A DNA stretch of 19,772 nucleotides from Lentisphaerota bacterium. Its GTDB lineage: Bacteria; Verrucomicrobiota; Kiritimatiellia; JAAZAB01. A model generated the notes under the pieces. The model did not search any database, was not told the DNA's origin, and saw only the letters and a list, made by a program, of their open reading frames with translations. The stretch is from the NCBI GenBank assembly GCA_016182435.1, contig JACPGN010000075.1, forward strand, positions 1-19,772, given 5' to 3'. Position numbers and translations under genes: made by a program. Positions within the stretch are counted from its first letter, which is position 1. Each line of letters opens with the position of its first letter. Below, piece by piece: positions 8,925 to 16,136 of this stretch.

Positions 8925-9995
8925 ATGGAAACAATCGGCACCCAGGTCAAACTGCCGTTCCAGCGCGCCTTGCAAATCGCCGTGCAGGGTATCCGCATCC
9001 GGCTGGGCCGCTCGCTGGTAACCATCAGCGGAGTAGCGCTGGGTATCGCCTTCCTGATGAGCAATCTAACCGCTCAATTCATCAAGGATGCGCTTGGCAA
9101 GGAGCGCGAGGTGCGCCAGACTGTTAACCTGATGGAAACAATTGTGCGCGGCGAAATCGGCAACTTCGAAGGCAAAAACCTCTCCGTGGCCGTGTTCGGC
9201 TCCCTCGGAGCCGCGGAACGCTCCTTACTGGAGCGGCTCGTCGCGGCCGAGCCGGCTATTATCAAGGCCTATGGCCTGAATGCGCCCGGACTCCAGAGCG
9301 CCGCTTTGCCAGGAATCGGACGGGACAGCCAGGTTCTGCTGGTGCTGGGCAGCGCTCGGCAGTGCCCCGTCGCGCTGGCCGAACTGGCGGAAGGCCTGCA
9401 GCAAAAAGTCGTGATTGACTCGGTCGCTGACCGAAAATTCCCCGCCGTCGCCAAGGCTATGGCCCTGGCCGAGCTTGGGCAGGCGGGCAGGCCCGGCGTC
9501 CCCGCGGTTCAAGTCCGGCGCGAGGTGTTTTTCGGTAAGGCCGCCGATGAACAACTCGTCAAGCTTGGCCGGGCGGACGAGCAGGAGCGGTTCCGCACAA
9601 TTTGGATCGTGATCATTTCCATCCTGGTAACGGTCATTGGCGTATCCAATGCCTTGCTGATGTCGGTAACCGAGCGTTTCCGCGAGATCGGCACGATGAA
9701 GTGCCTGGGAGCGCTCTCGAGCTTCATCCGCAAACTGTTCCTGATCGAGAGCGCCTTGATCGGTTTTTGCGGGTCGGTGCTGGGCATGTTAGCCGGCGCC
9801 TTGCTGCCGATTGTTGTCTTTGGCATCTCTTTTGATTTCCGCTCCGTGCTGCTCCAGATGAATTTCGCGCTGCTGTTGACGGCCGCGGCCGGAGCGGTAG
9901 CCGCCGGCACGCTCTTTGCCATTGGCGCGGCCATCTACCCGGCCAACATCGCCGCGCGCATGGTGCCGGCCACCGCCCTGGGGACCAATATCTGA
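8925..9995 (+). CDS. FtsX/MacB-type ABC transporter permease
   Basis: This 356-residue protein has the classic MacB/LolE layout. One membrane segment lies near residues 29-49 (LVTISGVALGIAFLMSN). A periplasmic domain of roughly 175 residues follows. A C-terminal FtsX domain starts near 226, with three hydrophobic blocks (about 226-248, 268-300 and 316-345). The cytoplasmic loop TERFREIGTMKCLGAL, after the first of these, is the characteristic FtsX coupling loop that contacts the ATPase. It should work at the inner membrane with the ATPase encoded one base downstream, probably in export or mechanotransmission rather than import. The ATG lies 2 bases after the upstream stop. It is slightly shorter than typical MacB permeases of about 400 residues because the periplasmic domain is small. 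Confidence 0.9.
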   Translation: METIGTQVKLPFQRALQIAVQGIRIRLGRSLVTISGVALGIAFLMSNLTAQFIKDALGKEREVRQTVNLMETIVRGEIGNFEGKNLSVAVFGSLGAAERSLLERLVAAEPAIIKAYGLNAPGLQSAALPGIGRDSQVLLVLGSARQCPVALAELAEGLQQKVVIDSVADRKFPAVAKAMALAELGQAGRPGVPAVQVRREVFFGKAADEQLVKLGRADEQERFRTIWIVIISILVTVIGVSNALLMSVTERFREIGTMKCLGALSSFIRKLFLIESALIGFCGSVLGMLAGALLPIVVFGISFDFRSVLLQMNFALLLTAAAGAVAAGTLFAIGAAIYPANIAARMVPATALGTNI

Positions 9996-9996
9996 A

Positions 9997-10770
9997 ATGG
10001 ACAATAATTCCTTAACCCTATTGTTCGGCGACGAGAGCGCCGCGCAGAAAAGCGGGTATGTGATTCGCGCCGTGGAGGTTTGCAAGGTCTATCGCCTGGG
10101 CGACGCTGAGACCCACGCCCTGCGCGGAGCGACCTTAGACGTGCGTCGGGCGGAATACCTCTCGATCATGGGACCCTCCGGTTCGGGCAAGACCACCCTT
10201 TTCAACATGATCGGCGGACTCAACAAGCCGACTTCCGGCAAGGTCTACATTGACCAGGTGGATATCGCCCAGCTCGATCCCTATGAGCTGGCCTGGTTGC
10301 GCTGCCGCAAGGTGGGCTACGTGTTCCAGACGTTCAACCTGATCCAGGTCATGTCCTGCATTGAGAACGTCATGCTGCCCATGGCCTTTGCCGGACTCAG
10401 CAGCGAGGACGCGCGCGACAAGGCCCTGGGTATTCTGGAGCTGGTGGGCTTGCGCGACCGCGCGCTGCATAAACCCGCCGAAATGTCGGGCGGCCAGCAA
10501 CAGCGCACCGCCATTGCCCGCGCCTTGGCCAACTCGCCGGATATCATCCTGGCGGACGAACCCACCGGCAACCTCGACCTGAAAACGGGCGAGGAGATTA
10601 TCGAGCTTTTCGCGCGCTTGCGCGACCAGCTCGGCATCACCATTATTACGGCCACCCACGACCTCAAGATGCTCAAGCGCTCGGACCGCATCGTCTGGAT
10701 CGAGGATGGGCGCATTACCAGGATCACCACGCCGGACGAAATGAAGATCAAGATCGAGGAAATTCATTGA
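9997..10770 (+). CDS. ABC transporter ATP-binding protein, MacB/LolD type
   Basis: The 257-residue ATPase starts at the ATG one base after the upstream stop; a longer open frame reaches into the permease gene and is not used. Walker A is GPSGSGKTT (residues 59-67), the Q-loop Gln is 111, the signature MSGGQQQR is 163-170, Walker B is [12 protein letters not shown] with catalytic Glu188, and the H-loop His is 221. [12 protein letters not shown] and the short single-domain form place it with MacB/LolD/FtsE-type ATPases that serve FtsX-fold permeases. The immediately preceding permease is the likely partner. The N-terminus carries about 20 extra residues compared with the second ATPase at 11371. 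All catalytic residues are present. Confidence 0.95.
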   Translation: MDNNSLTLLFGDESAAQKSGYVIRAVEVCKVYRLGDAETHALRGATLDVRRAEYLSIMGPSGSGKTTLFNMIGGLNKPTSGKVYIDQVDIAQLDPYELAWLRCRKVGYVFQTFNLIQVMSCIENVMLPMAFAGLSSEDARDKALGILELVGLRDRALHKPAEMSGGQQQRTAIARALANSPDIILADEPTGNLDLKTGEEIIELFARLRDQLGITIITATHDLKMLKRSDRIVWIEDGRITRITTPDEMKIKIEEIH

Positions 10771-10799
10771 GGAAAGCTATTGGTATCTAAAATAATACT

Positions 10800-10819
10800 C
10801 CCTCTCCCTTGGGAGAGGG
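10800..10819. repeat. Intergenic palindrome (CCCTCTCCC-TT-GGGAGAGGG)
   Basis: This is a perfect 9-base inverted repeat with a TT loop, followed by GCTGAGGTGAGGGG. It resembles widespread intergenic REP-like elements of this sequence type. It sits 30 bases after the ATPase gene, in the 169-base gap before the PqqD gene. There is no T-tract, so it is not a typical intrinsic terminator. Confidence 0.75.
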
Positions 10820-10876
10820 CTGAGGTGAGGGGAATGCTGGCTCACCGTCGCGTAGCGCTATGGCGGAGCACAGTAG

Positions 10877-10897
10877 GGCCGCACAGCTTGTGCGGCC
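10877..10897. repeat. Intergenic palindrome (GGCCGCACA-GCT-TGTGCGGCC)
   Basis: This is a perfect 9-base stem with a 3-base loop, 43 bases before the PqqD start. Together with the palindrome at 10800 it fills much of the only long gap in the operon. No T-run follows it. It could stabilise the upstream message or lower expression of the downstream half, but it could also be an inert mobile repeat. The segment between the two hairpins (10846-10858) recurs as its reverse complement at 13761-13773. Confidence 0.7.
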
Positions 10898-10939
10898 ACT
10901 GAGACAGTTAAAGGGATAGTTAATAATCTTGATGCAGCC

Positions 10940-11374
10940 ATGAAAATAAGTTGGAAATGGCGAGAACGCGGCGGGGCCAATCCCCGCAGCACCTATATCC
11001 GGGATCCGCTGGCCGTGATTCCGCTCACGCCGGAAAACGTGGAGCAGAAGCGCTCCAGCGCAGGGACGATCCACCTGCGCGCGCGCGTGCCGCTGAAAGG
11101 ATTGCGCAAGCGCGTTGCCGACTGGCTGGGTTATGAATATACCAAGACAGTCGCGCTCGACGAACTGGGCTCGGCGTTTTACGAGCAGGTGGACGGCCAG
11201 CGCAGCCTGCGCGAGATAGCTGAAGCCATGCTGAAAGCGAGCGGCCGGGGCCCGCGTGAACTCGAGGAGCATATCGTGCTTTTCACCAGACTGCTGATGG
11301 CCAGGAATATGCTCGTCCTGAAAGTGACTCCCGCGAATCGCCTCGCGGAGACAATACCGGAAGGACAACTATGA
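10940..11374 (+). CDS. PqqD-family peptide chaperone-like protein
   Basis: The 144-residue protein contains a PqqD-type winged helix: after a variable 70-residue N-terminus comes TVALDELGSAFYEQVDGQRS, then LREIAEAML and a final amphipathic helix (RELEEHIVLFTRLLMARNMLVLKV). PqqD proteins bind leader peptides and present them to radical SAM enzymes; many RiPP recognition elements share this fold. The N-terminal part is longer than in PqqD itself (about 90 residues) and includes basic patches (KISWKWRERGG, LKGLRKRVADWLGY). The TGA stop overlaps the ATG of the second ATPase, so the two are translationally coupled. A radical SAM gene follows that ATPase. A peptide-binding role is known for the family; its substrate here is unknown because no short precursor gene is visible. 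Confidence 0.8.
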   Translation: MKISWKWRERGGANPRSTYIRDPLAVIPLTPENVEQKRSSAGTIHLRARVPLKGLRKRVADWLGYEYTKTVALDELGSAFYEQVDGQRSLREIAEAMLKASGRGPRELEEHIVLFTRLLMARNMLVLKVTPANRLAETIPEGQL

Positions 11375-12102
11375 ACTCAATCGCATCCGGGCGCAACGTG
11401 ATTGCGGGAGCGGTGGATGTCAAGCGCAAGTATTCGCTGGGCAAGGAAACTGTCTGGGCGCTGAATGGCATTACCCTCGACATTTTCGAGGGTGAATATC
11501 TCTCCATCATGGGCCCCTCCGGTTCGGGCAAATCAACCTTCTTCAATATGATCGGCGCCTTGGATGTGCCCACCGCGGGAACGATCCGCTTCATGGGCGA
11601 AGACCTTTTCAAGTTGCCCGAGACCCGGCAGGCCTGGGTGCGCTGCAACAAGATCGGCTACATCTTCCAGACTTACAATCTGGTAGCGGTGATGACCGCC
11701 CTGGAAAACGTGGCCTTGCCCGCCGTCCTGCGGGGCGACTCGCGGAAGGAGGCCCACGCCAAGGCCGCTGCCATGCTGGAGACCGTGGGGCTTGCTCATC
11801 GCCGGGACCACCTGCCCTCCCAGCTCTCGGGCGGGCAGCAGCAGCGGGTGGCCATCGCCCGCGCGCTGGTCAACAGCCCCGCGGTCATCCTGGCGGACGA
11901 GCCTACCGGCAATCTTGACACCAAGACCGGCGCGGAGATCATTGAATTGCTCAAGCGCCTGCAGGTGGAGCAGCACGTCACGATCATCACCGCCACCCAC
12001 GACATCAAAATGCTCCAGATCTCCGACCGGATCGTGTGGATCCGCGACGGCCTCATTGAGCGCCTTGAGGAGCATGACCGGGTCAAGTTCACGGTCGCCT
12101 GA
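11371..12102 (+). CDS. Second ABC transporter ATP-binding protein, MacB/LolD type
   Basis: The 243-residue ATPase begins at an ATG inside the PqqD stop (ATGA), with an AAGGA ribosome-binding site just upstream. Walker A is GPSGSGKST (48-56), the Q-loop Gln is 100, the signature LSGGQQQR is 152-159, Walker B is [12 protein letters not shown] with Glu177, and the H-loop His is 210. It is clearly paralogous to the ATPase at 9997 (shared [32 protein letters not shown] and SDRIVWI stretches), yet diverged enough to suggest distinct permease partners. No permease lies directly next to it. By elimination it may serve the giant permease at 1578, or the two ATPases may form a heterodimer. Confidence 0.95.
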   Translation: MNSIASGRNVIAGAVDVKRKYSLGKETVWALNGITLDIFEGEYLSIMGPSGSGKSTFFNMIGALDVPTAGTIRFMGEDLFKLPETRQAWVRCNKIGYIFQTYNLVAVMTALENVALPAVLRGDSRKEAHAKAAAMLETVGLAHRRDHLPSQLSGGQQQRVAIARALVNSPAVILADEPTGNLDTKTGAEIIELLKRLQVEQHVTIITATHDIKMLQISDRIVWIRDGLIERLEEHDRVKFTVA

Positions 12103-12136
12103 CCGTGTCGGCGCGCAAGCGCTACCGGGACCAGCC

Positions 12137-13531
12137 ATGAAAGTGCTTTTCGTTTATCCTGATATCGGCGTGCGCGGCGGCGCGCGCAGTTACCAGTTCG
12201 GCATCGGGCTCTTGAGCGCGTTACTCAGGGCGCGCGGCCACGCGACCAGTCTATATTACATGTTCGGGGATTATAACCCCGCGGCGCTCAAGCGCGCGGT
12301 CGCCATGTACCAGCCGGGCCTGATCGCGTTCTCGGCGGTCTCACCGCAGTTCCGGTTCGTGAAACAGATTTTCAAGGACCTGGCTCCTTTTCCCGCCTTT
12401 ACCATTCTGGGCGGACACCACGCCACCTTGGCGCCGGAATGTATGCAAACCATTGAAGGACTGGATGCAATCTGTATTGGCGAAGGCGAATATCCGCTTC
12501 TGGAACTGGTCGAGACCCTGGAGCGCGGCGGCGAAGCAAGCGCCATTCCCAACCTCTGGGTAAAAACCCGCAACCAAGGCATTGCGAAAAACGCGACCCG
12601 CCCTTTTACCGAAAACCTGGATGCGTTGCCGTTTGTGGACCGCGAGCTGTTTGATTACCAGGCAATCATTAATTCCGATTTCCACACAGGGCAGTTCATG
12701 TTTTCACGCGGCTGCCCCTACAACTGCACCTTCTGCAGTAATCACGCCCTGCGCGAGCGGCAGGAGGGCAAATACGTCCGGTTCCGCGGCGTGCCAAGCT
12801 GCCTCGCTGAAATCCGGGAGGTGACTCTCCGCTACCGCATGCGCGCGCTCTACTTCAATGACGACTGCTTCACTGCCCACCGTAATTTTGTGGACGAATT
12901 CTGCGCGCGCTATTCCGAGGAGTTCGCGTTGCCCTTCGCCATTAATGCCCGGCCGGAAACACTGAACGACGACATCTGCCGCGTGCTCAAAGCCGCCGGC
13001 TGCCAGCGGATCAGTATTGGCATCGAAAGCGGCTCGGAGAGCTTCCGTCAAAAAGTGCTTGGCCGGCGCCAGTCCAATGAGCGGATTGTCGCGGCCTTTG
13101 CCGCGGCCCACCGCGCGGGAATCAAGACCAAATCATTTAACATCGTCGGCTTCCCTTACGAGACGCCGGAGATCTTCCAGGAAACCGTGGACCTCAATGA
13201 GCGCATCCAGCCCGACAGCGTCATCATCGGCATCTTTGAGCCCTACCCCGGCACGCGGCTGGCGGAGATATGTTTGCAAGAGGGTTTTATCACCAGCGAC
13301 GGGCCGGATACCTGGTTCCTGGGCCGGATGGATACTATCCTGAACATGCCGGCCTTCCCGCGCCGCGCAATTTTGCGCTGCTTCCGGAATTTTGCGTTCA
13401 ACGTCTACAAGCGCCACGCGCCGTTGAGGGCCTTCTTTTATAAAATCTATTACTCAGCGGCCGGCGAACGGCTGATCCGGCTGCTCGCGCCCGTCAAGGA
13501 TCTCCTGCGCCGCCTGGTGATGGGGGTGTAG
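12137..13531 (+). CDS. B12-binding-domain radical SAM enzyme
   Basis: The 464-residue protein starts at the ATG 34 bases after the second ATPase; an in-frame extension further upstream overlaps that gene and is rejected. Residues 1-140 form a Rossmann-like cobalamin-binding-type domain ([46 protein letters not shown]). The radical SAM core follows, with C193, C197 and C200 in GCPYNCTFC binding the 4Fe-4S cluster. Later core strands are seen in [29 protein letters not shown] and [10 protein letters not shown]. The C-terminal 80 residues are basic and partly hydrophobic. No canonical DxHxxG cobalamin motif is visible, which is common in this class. Family members catalyse methylations, ring rearrangements and other radical chemistry. 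The reaction cannot be read from the sequence; proximity to PqqD suggests a peptide substrate, but lipid or hopanoid-like substrates remain possible. Confidence 0.9.
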   Translation: MKVLFVYPDIGVRGGARSYQFGIGLLSALLRARGHATSLYYMFGDYNPAALKRAVAMYQPGLIAFSAVSPQFRFVKQIFKDLAPFPAFTILGGHHATLAPECMQTIEGLDAICIGEGEYPLLELVETLERGGEASAIPNLWVKTRNQGIAKNATRPFTENLDALPFVDRELFDYQAIINSDFHTGQFMFSRGCPYNCTFCSNHALRERQEGKYVRFRGVPSCLAEIREVTLRYRMRALYFNDDCFTAHRNFVDEFCARYSEEFALPFAINARPETLNDDICRVLKAAGCQRISIGIESGSESFRQKVLGRRQSNERIVAAFAAAHRAGIKTKSFNIVGFPYETPEIFQETVDLNERIQPDSVIIGIFEPYPGTRLAEICLQEGFITSDGPDTWFLGRMDTILNMPAFPRRAILRCFRNFAFNVYKRHAPLRAFFYKIYYSAAGERLIRLLAPVKDLLRRLVMGV

Positions 13532-13763
13532 GACGGACGACAGATGACAGCCTGCCCGAGCTCGGCCAGGGACGACGGACGACGGAATACGAAGCAAACG
13601 CCCAACACCGAACGCCCAACGTCCAATACCGGACGACAGACAACAGGCTCGCGTCCCGTCCTGTAGCCGCGAGACGACCCGCCTACAACGCTATGCGTAG
13701 CATTGCGGGCAGGTAGGCTCGCGTCTTGTTTTCCGGACAACGGGGCGGGTCAGATGGAGCGCG
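13532..13763. other. Intergenic repeat-rich segment between convergent genes
   Basis: No gene is supported. The segment contains GGACGACAGA at 13535-13544 and 13631-13640, AACGCCCAAC at 13597-13606 and 13611-13620, and AGGCTCGCGTC at 13645-13655 and 13715-13725. A hairpin lies at 13686-13705 (CAACGCTA/TAGCATTG, one mismatch, loop TGCG). It could act as a bidirectional transcription end between the + operon and the - strand DUF2723 gene, but no T-tract terminator is evident. Confidence 0.7.
13550..13571. repeat. Dispersed near-palindromic repeat, copy 2
   Basis: This 22-base unit begins GCCTGC and ends CCAGGG, around a perfect palindrome CCGAGCTCGG. It is identical to the copy at 19087-19108 and one base shorter than the copy at 6883-6905. 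It lies 18 bases after the radical SAM stop codon. Confidence 0.85.
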
Positions 13764-15047
13764 CTACGCGACGTCGTCTGGACCTGCTGGTTGGGTCTCC
13801 TTCGTTTTCCCATCGGAAATATTCTTAAGCCATTCAAGCACCGTTAGAACACCTAATCCAATAAAGATGCTCCATACTGCAAAAGATGGTATAAAAAGTA
13901 CGCGATAAGTGAAGGCGGATTGTACGTCCCAGCTTGGATTCAAGCCGATGATCAGAACGACGCTGAACATGAAGAAAGATAAGATACAGACCGCCCACCA
14001 CGCGCGCCATGAACCTTGGAAGAGGGACACCCGAATGATCGGGATAAGCCCAGCGACAACGAAGGGGAACATGAACTGGTGACAAAGCATCGTGACATAT
14101 CCATTCAGTTGATCGAGAAAAACAAGGGGGTCTCCGAAGACGTTGGTCGGCACAATCGCTGCGTATTGGCCCCGCGTGATGCAGTGCCTGAAGCCCTCCC
14201 AGGTCCGGGGATAGGCGAAGTACATGGGAGGGTGCCCCTCACCTGCGAGTGGAAGGTATGCATACAGCGAAAGGCCGGCAAGAATGAGGAGAATCATACG
14301 TGCGACCGTGCGTCCTTGCGGCAGGAACCGCAGCGACAGCGCCAGAGAAAGAATAACTCCGGAGACGACCGCCATGCCAACCCACGGGTCGGGCATGGAC
14401 TGTTGGAGGAAGATGACCAAGGCGGCAAGGACCGGCAAAATGGTCAGCGTGAAATCACGGAGCATAGCTTTGTCTACAAGGAACATGGCAAGGATATAAG
14501 AAGGAATCAAAAGGAAGAAAAAATAGGACTGGGCCAGACCGATTCCGAAGACAGCGGCAACAAGGTTTGCCATGCGTTGACTGCCCCATTTGAGCCATAT
14601 CTGCGTCGTCACGAGAAACATCATGAAAAAGAAGAGGGTTAGCGTATGGGTTTCGGTTATGAGCGACTGGGACCACATCGCGCGACTAACCGCAAACTGT
14701 GTGCCGGCGGCGACCGCCACAATGGCGGCATGCGCCGCTTGCGTTTTAGATGGAGATGGCGACCGCAGGGTACGGCCGACGCGACTCACTATGAGGGCAA
14801 CCAGGCCGCAGGAGAGACTGCCGAAGAATGCTGACATGAAGTTCGTTGCCCATGCGGGATTGGGATATCCGTGGTAGCGGACAAACCAAAACAACGAAAT
14901 GAAGAGCTTGGCAAGGAGATGCCACACAGGATAGCCGGGAACGCGCCCGACTCCAAGGTGCTGCCCGGCAACGACAAAAGCGCCCGATTGTTCAAGCATA
15001 ACGGTTGGCGCCAGGGTGAGGGTATAGAGAGTCAAGGAAAACATCAC
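13764..15047 (-). CDS. DUF2723 membrane protein (TMEM260/O-mannosyltransferase-like)
   Basis: About 427 residues with roughly 11 hydrophobic segments. The N-terminal block LYTLTLAPTVMLEQSGAF, then HLGVGRVPGYPVWHLLAKLF and ATNFMSAFFGSLSCG, matches the DUF2723 pattern (LTLaPTV, D/Q-SG-F, PGYP, N-x-SA). Family members are polytopic glycosyltransferase-like proteins related to eukaryotic TMEM260; here a Gln-Ser-Gly replaces the more common Asp-Ser-Gly. The first canonical start is GTG at 15047, next to ATG at 15044, but this cuts into the first membrane helix. The frame stays open upstream to about 15150 with a plausible coding stretch (FFARTDWLATGIVV) and no ATG, GTG or TTG. The true start may therefore be a non-canonical codon such as ATT at 15119, near the AAGGA at 15124-15128. 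The 3' end (DDVA-stop) runs into a sequence shared with the intergenic repeat at 10846. Confidence 0.78.
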   Translation of the reverse strand: MMFSLTLYTLTLAPTVMLEQSGAFVVAGQHLGVGRVPGYPVWHLLAKLFISLFWFVRYHGYPNPAWATNFMSAFFGSLSCGLVALIVSRVGRTLRSPSPSKTQAAHAAIVAVAAGTQFAVSRAMWSQSLITETHTLTLFFFMMFLVTTQIWLKWGSQRMANLVAAVFGIGLAQSYFFFLLIPSYILAMFLVDKAMLRDFTLTILPVLAALVIFLQQSMPDPWVGMAVVSGVILSLALSLRFLPQGRTVARMILLILAGLSLYAYLPLAGEGHPPMYFAYPRTWEGFRHCITRGQYAAIVPTNVFGDPLVFLDQLNGYVTMLCHQFMFPFVVAGLIPIIRVSLFQGSWRAWWAVCILSFFMFSVVLIIGLNPSWDVQSAFTYRVLFIPSFAVWSIFIGLGVLTVLEWLKNISDGKTKETQPAGPDDVA

Positions 15048-15126
15048 GACAATTCCCGTTGCCAGCCAGTCAGTTCTGGCAAAGAAAGAATAATGCTTGT
15101 CGGGAACGACGACCGTAATGATTTCC

Positions 15127-15438
15127 TTATTTATGATCTGCTGGTCCGAACATGTTACGAGTCAGGCGCAACCCGCTTTGGATTGCGCATGAACTCGCTT
15201 GTTCGCATTTCTCATAAAGGGTTTCAGGTGCAATGTCCGCCCCGTTCGGCCAGGCAATCGTGCCGCCTTCGATTCTCGCCTGCTTGAAGAAATCGGGATC
15301 CTTGAGCGGGGCGAAGACGGGTCCCCGTTGCAGGTATTCAGAGAAATCGACGACAGCACGGGTGCGGTCATCGAAGACAATCAGAAAAGAATAACCTGAC
15401 TTGTATTCGATCTGTTGGACCTCGTTGAGATTCCACAT
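15127..15438 (-). CDS. DUF2442 family protein
   Basis: The 103-residue protein has the DUF2442 signature: [18 protein letters not shown], then [19 protein letters not shown], then the diagnostic [19 protein letters not shown] chose the ATG at 15438 because GAGG lies 7 bases upstream; a TTG four codons further upstream is possible. Family members are small, often in accessory DNA or beside toxin-antitoxin-like partners, and have no settled biochemical role. The usual DUF4160 partner is not seen here; a MazF toxin gene lies 53 bases upstream in the same orientation. The C-terminal 20 residues (after YEKCEQASS) look like a non-conserved tail. The stop overlaps the open frame of the downstream DUF2723 gene, so translation may be coupled. 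Confidence 0.85.
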   Translation of the reverse strand: MWNLNEVQQIEYKSGYSFLIVFDDRTRAVVDFSEYLQRGPVFAPLKDPDFFKQARIEGGTIAWPNGADIAPETLYEKCEQASSCAIQSGLRLTRNMFGPADHK

Positions 15439-15491
15439 GATGCGCCTCAATCCAGCGGGGCGATTTTCTTAAAGCGCTTATTTCAATTCTC

Positions 15492-15827
15492 CTAATAGTC
15501 GAGAATTGCGGCGATGGCTCTATTGATGGCCATCATATCGTCGGGAGCCAGCGTGTCCGATCTCGACTTTAGCCGCTGCTTGGATACAGCCCGGATTTGG
15601 TCAATTACGGCCACCGCTGGCCGACCTTGACAAGTCACAGGCACAGTAATTGGTGGATGCGGCTTAGCGGCAGTCGAAAGAGGAATGACAACAACGGTTC
15701 TGCGAAGACGGTTCAATGTATTGTGTGTCAGAACAACACAGGGGCGAGTCTTCTTTATTTCCGCGCCCTGTGTCGGATCAAGCGACACCCACCAGACGTC
15801 TCCGCGTTCCACGCAAGCTTCGCTCAT
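15492..15827 (-). CDS. MazF/PemK-family endoribonuclease toxin
   Basis: The 111-residue toxin starts at the ATG at 15827, which overlaps the antitoxin TGA (ATGA). A ten-codon upstream extension starting at 15857 would lie inside the antitoxin gene and is rejected. The conserved PemK/MazF core is complete: RGDVWWVSLDPTQGAEIKKTRP, then CVVLTHNTLN, VVVIPLST (with the catalytic-region Thr) and AVIDQIRAVSKQRL. MazF toxins cleave mRNA or other RNA at short sequences and are neutralised by the cognate antitoxin. Length matches the family (about 110). It appears intact. Confidence 0.93.
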   Translation of the reverse strand: MSEACVERGDVWWVSLDPTQGAEIKKTRPCVVLTHNTLNRLRRTVVVIPLSTAAKPHPPITVPVTCQGRPAVAVIDQIRAVSKQRLKSRSDTLAPDDMMAINRAIAAILDY

Positions 15828-16042
15828 TCGATTACCACGTCTTCGAACAACTGCCAATCGTCAATCTCGCGTTCAAGTGCCTTGTCGCGATTGGCTGCTT
15901 GACAAGCCGCGGCAAGAGAATTTTCATGCTTAGCCAAGGTCTCTTCAAGCAACCGGGCAACAAGGCGTGACCGTTGCCGGGGCGGAACCGCCACCTGGAA
16001 GCGGTGTGCAACCTGATCTGGGATGGATAGTGTTATTCTCAT
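15824..16042 (-). CDS. Ribbon-helix-helix antitoxin (MazE/CopG-like)
   Basis: The 72-residue protein opens with a short beta strand and two helices typical of ribbon-helix-helix DNA-binding proteins (MRITLSIPDQVAHRFQVAV, then RSRLVARLLEETL). An acidic C-terminus follows (EREIDDWQLFEDVVIE), the usual toxin-binding, disordered part. It directly precedes and overlaps the MazF-type toxin, the standard order of type II modules, where the antitoxin with the toxin represses its own promoter. No Shine-Dalgarno sequence precedes the ATG at 16042. The promoter-like box at 16073-16078 would put the transcript start very close to the ATG, so a leaderless message is possible. Confidence 0.88.
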   Translation of the reverse strand: MRITLSIPDQVAHRFQVAVPPRQRSRLVARLLEETLAKHENSLAAACQAANRDKALEREIDDWQLFEDVVIE

Positions 16043-16049
16043 GCCGATA

Positions 16050-16078
16050 TATCATGCATTATGACTTATGAATGTCAA
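16050..16078 (-). promoter_or_regulatory. Possible toxin-antitoxin promoter
   Basis: On the - strand a perfect TTGACA (16078-16073) is followed after 17 bases by ATGATA (16055-16050), a poor -10 match. The AT-rich segment contains ATGCAT and repeated TTATGA words (+ strand) that could be antitoxin operators. The ATG of the antitoxin lies only 8 bases past the -10 candidate. Confidence 0.35.
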
Positions 16079-16136
16079 CCTTCTTTTACCTTTGGCCCAG
16101 GCGCCCGCCTCGACCGGCTGTGAAACGCGCAGCGGA

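Noticed and set aside
11792..12136. N-terminal extension of the radical SAM frame
   Set aside because: It overlaps the second ATPase gene with Ser/Arg-rich nonsense composition. The ATG at 12137 starts directly at the MKVLFVYPD strand of the B12-binding-type domain.
13532..13763. CRISPR-like array in the repeat-rich intergenic segment
   Set aside because: The repeated words are 10-11 bases, irregularly spaced and of several unrelated kinds. There is no consistent repeat/spacer period and no cas gene.
16099..16110. Small inverted repeat AGGCG-CC-CGCCT after the 16137-16775 gene as a terminator
   Set aside because: The stem is only 5 bases and no T-tract follows on either strand.
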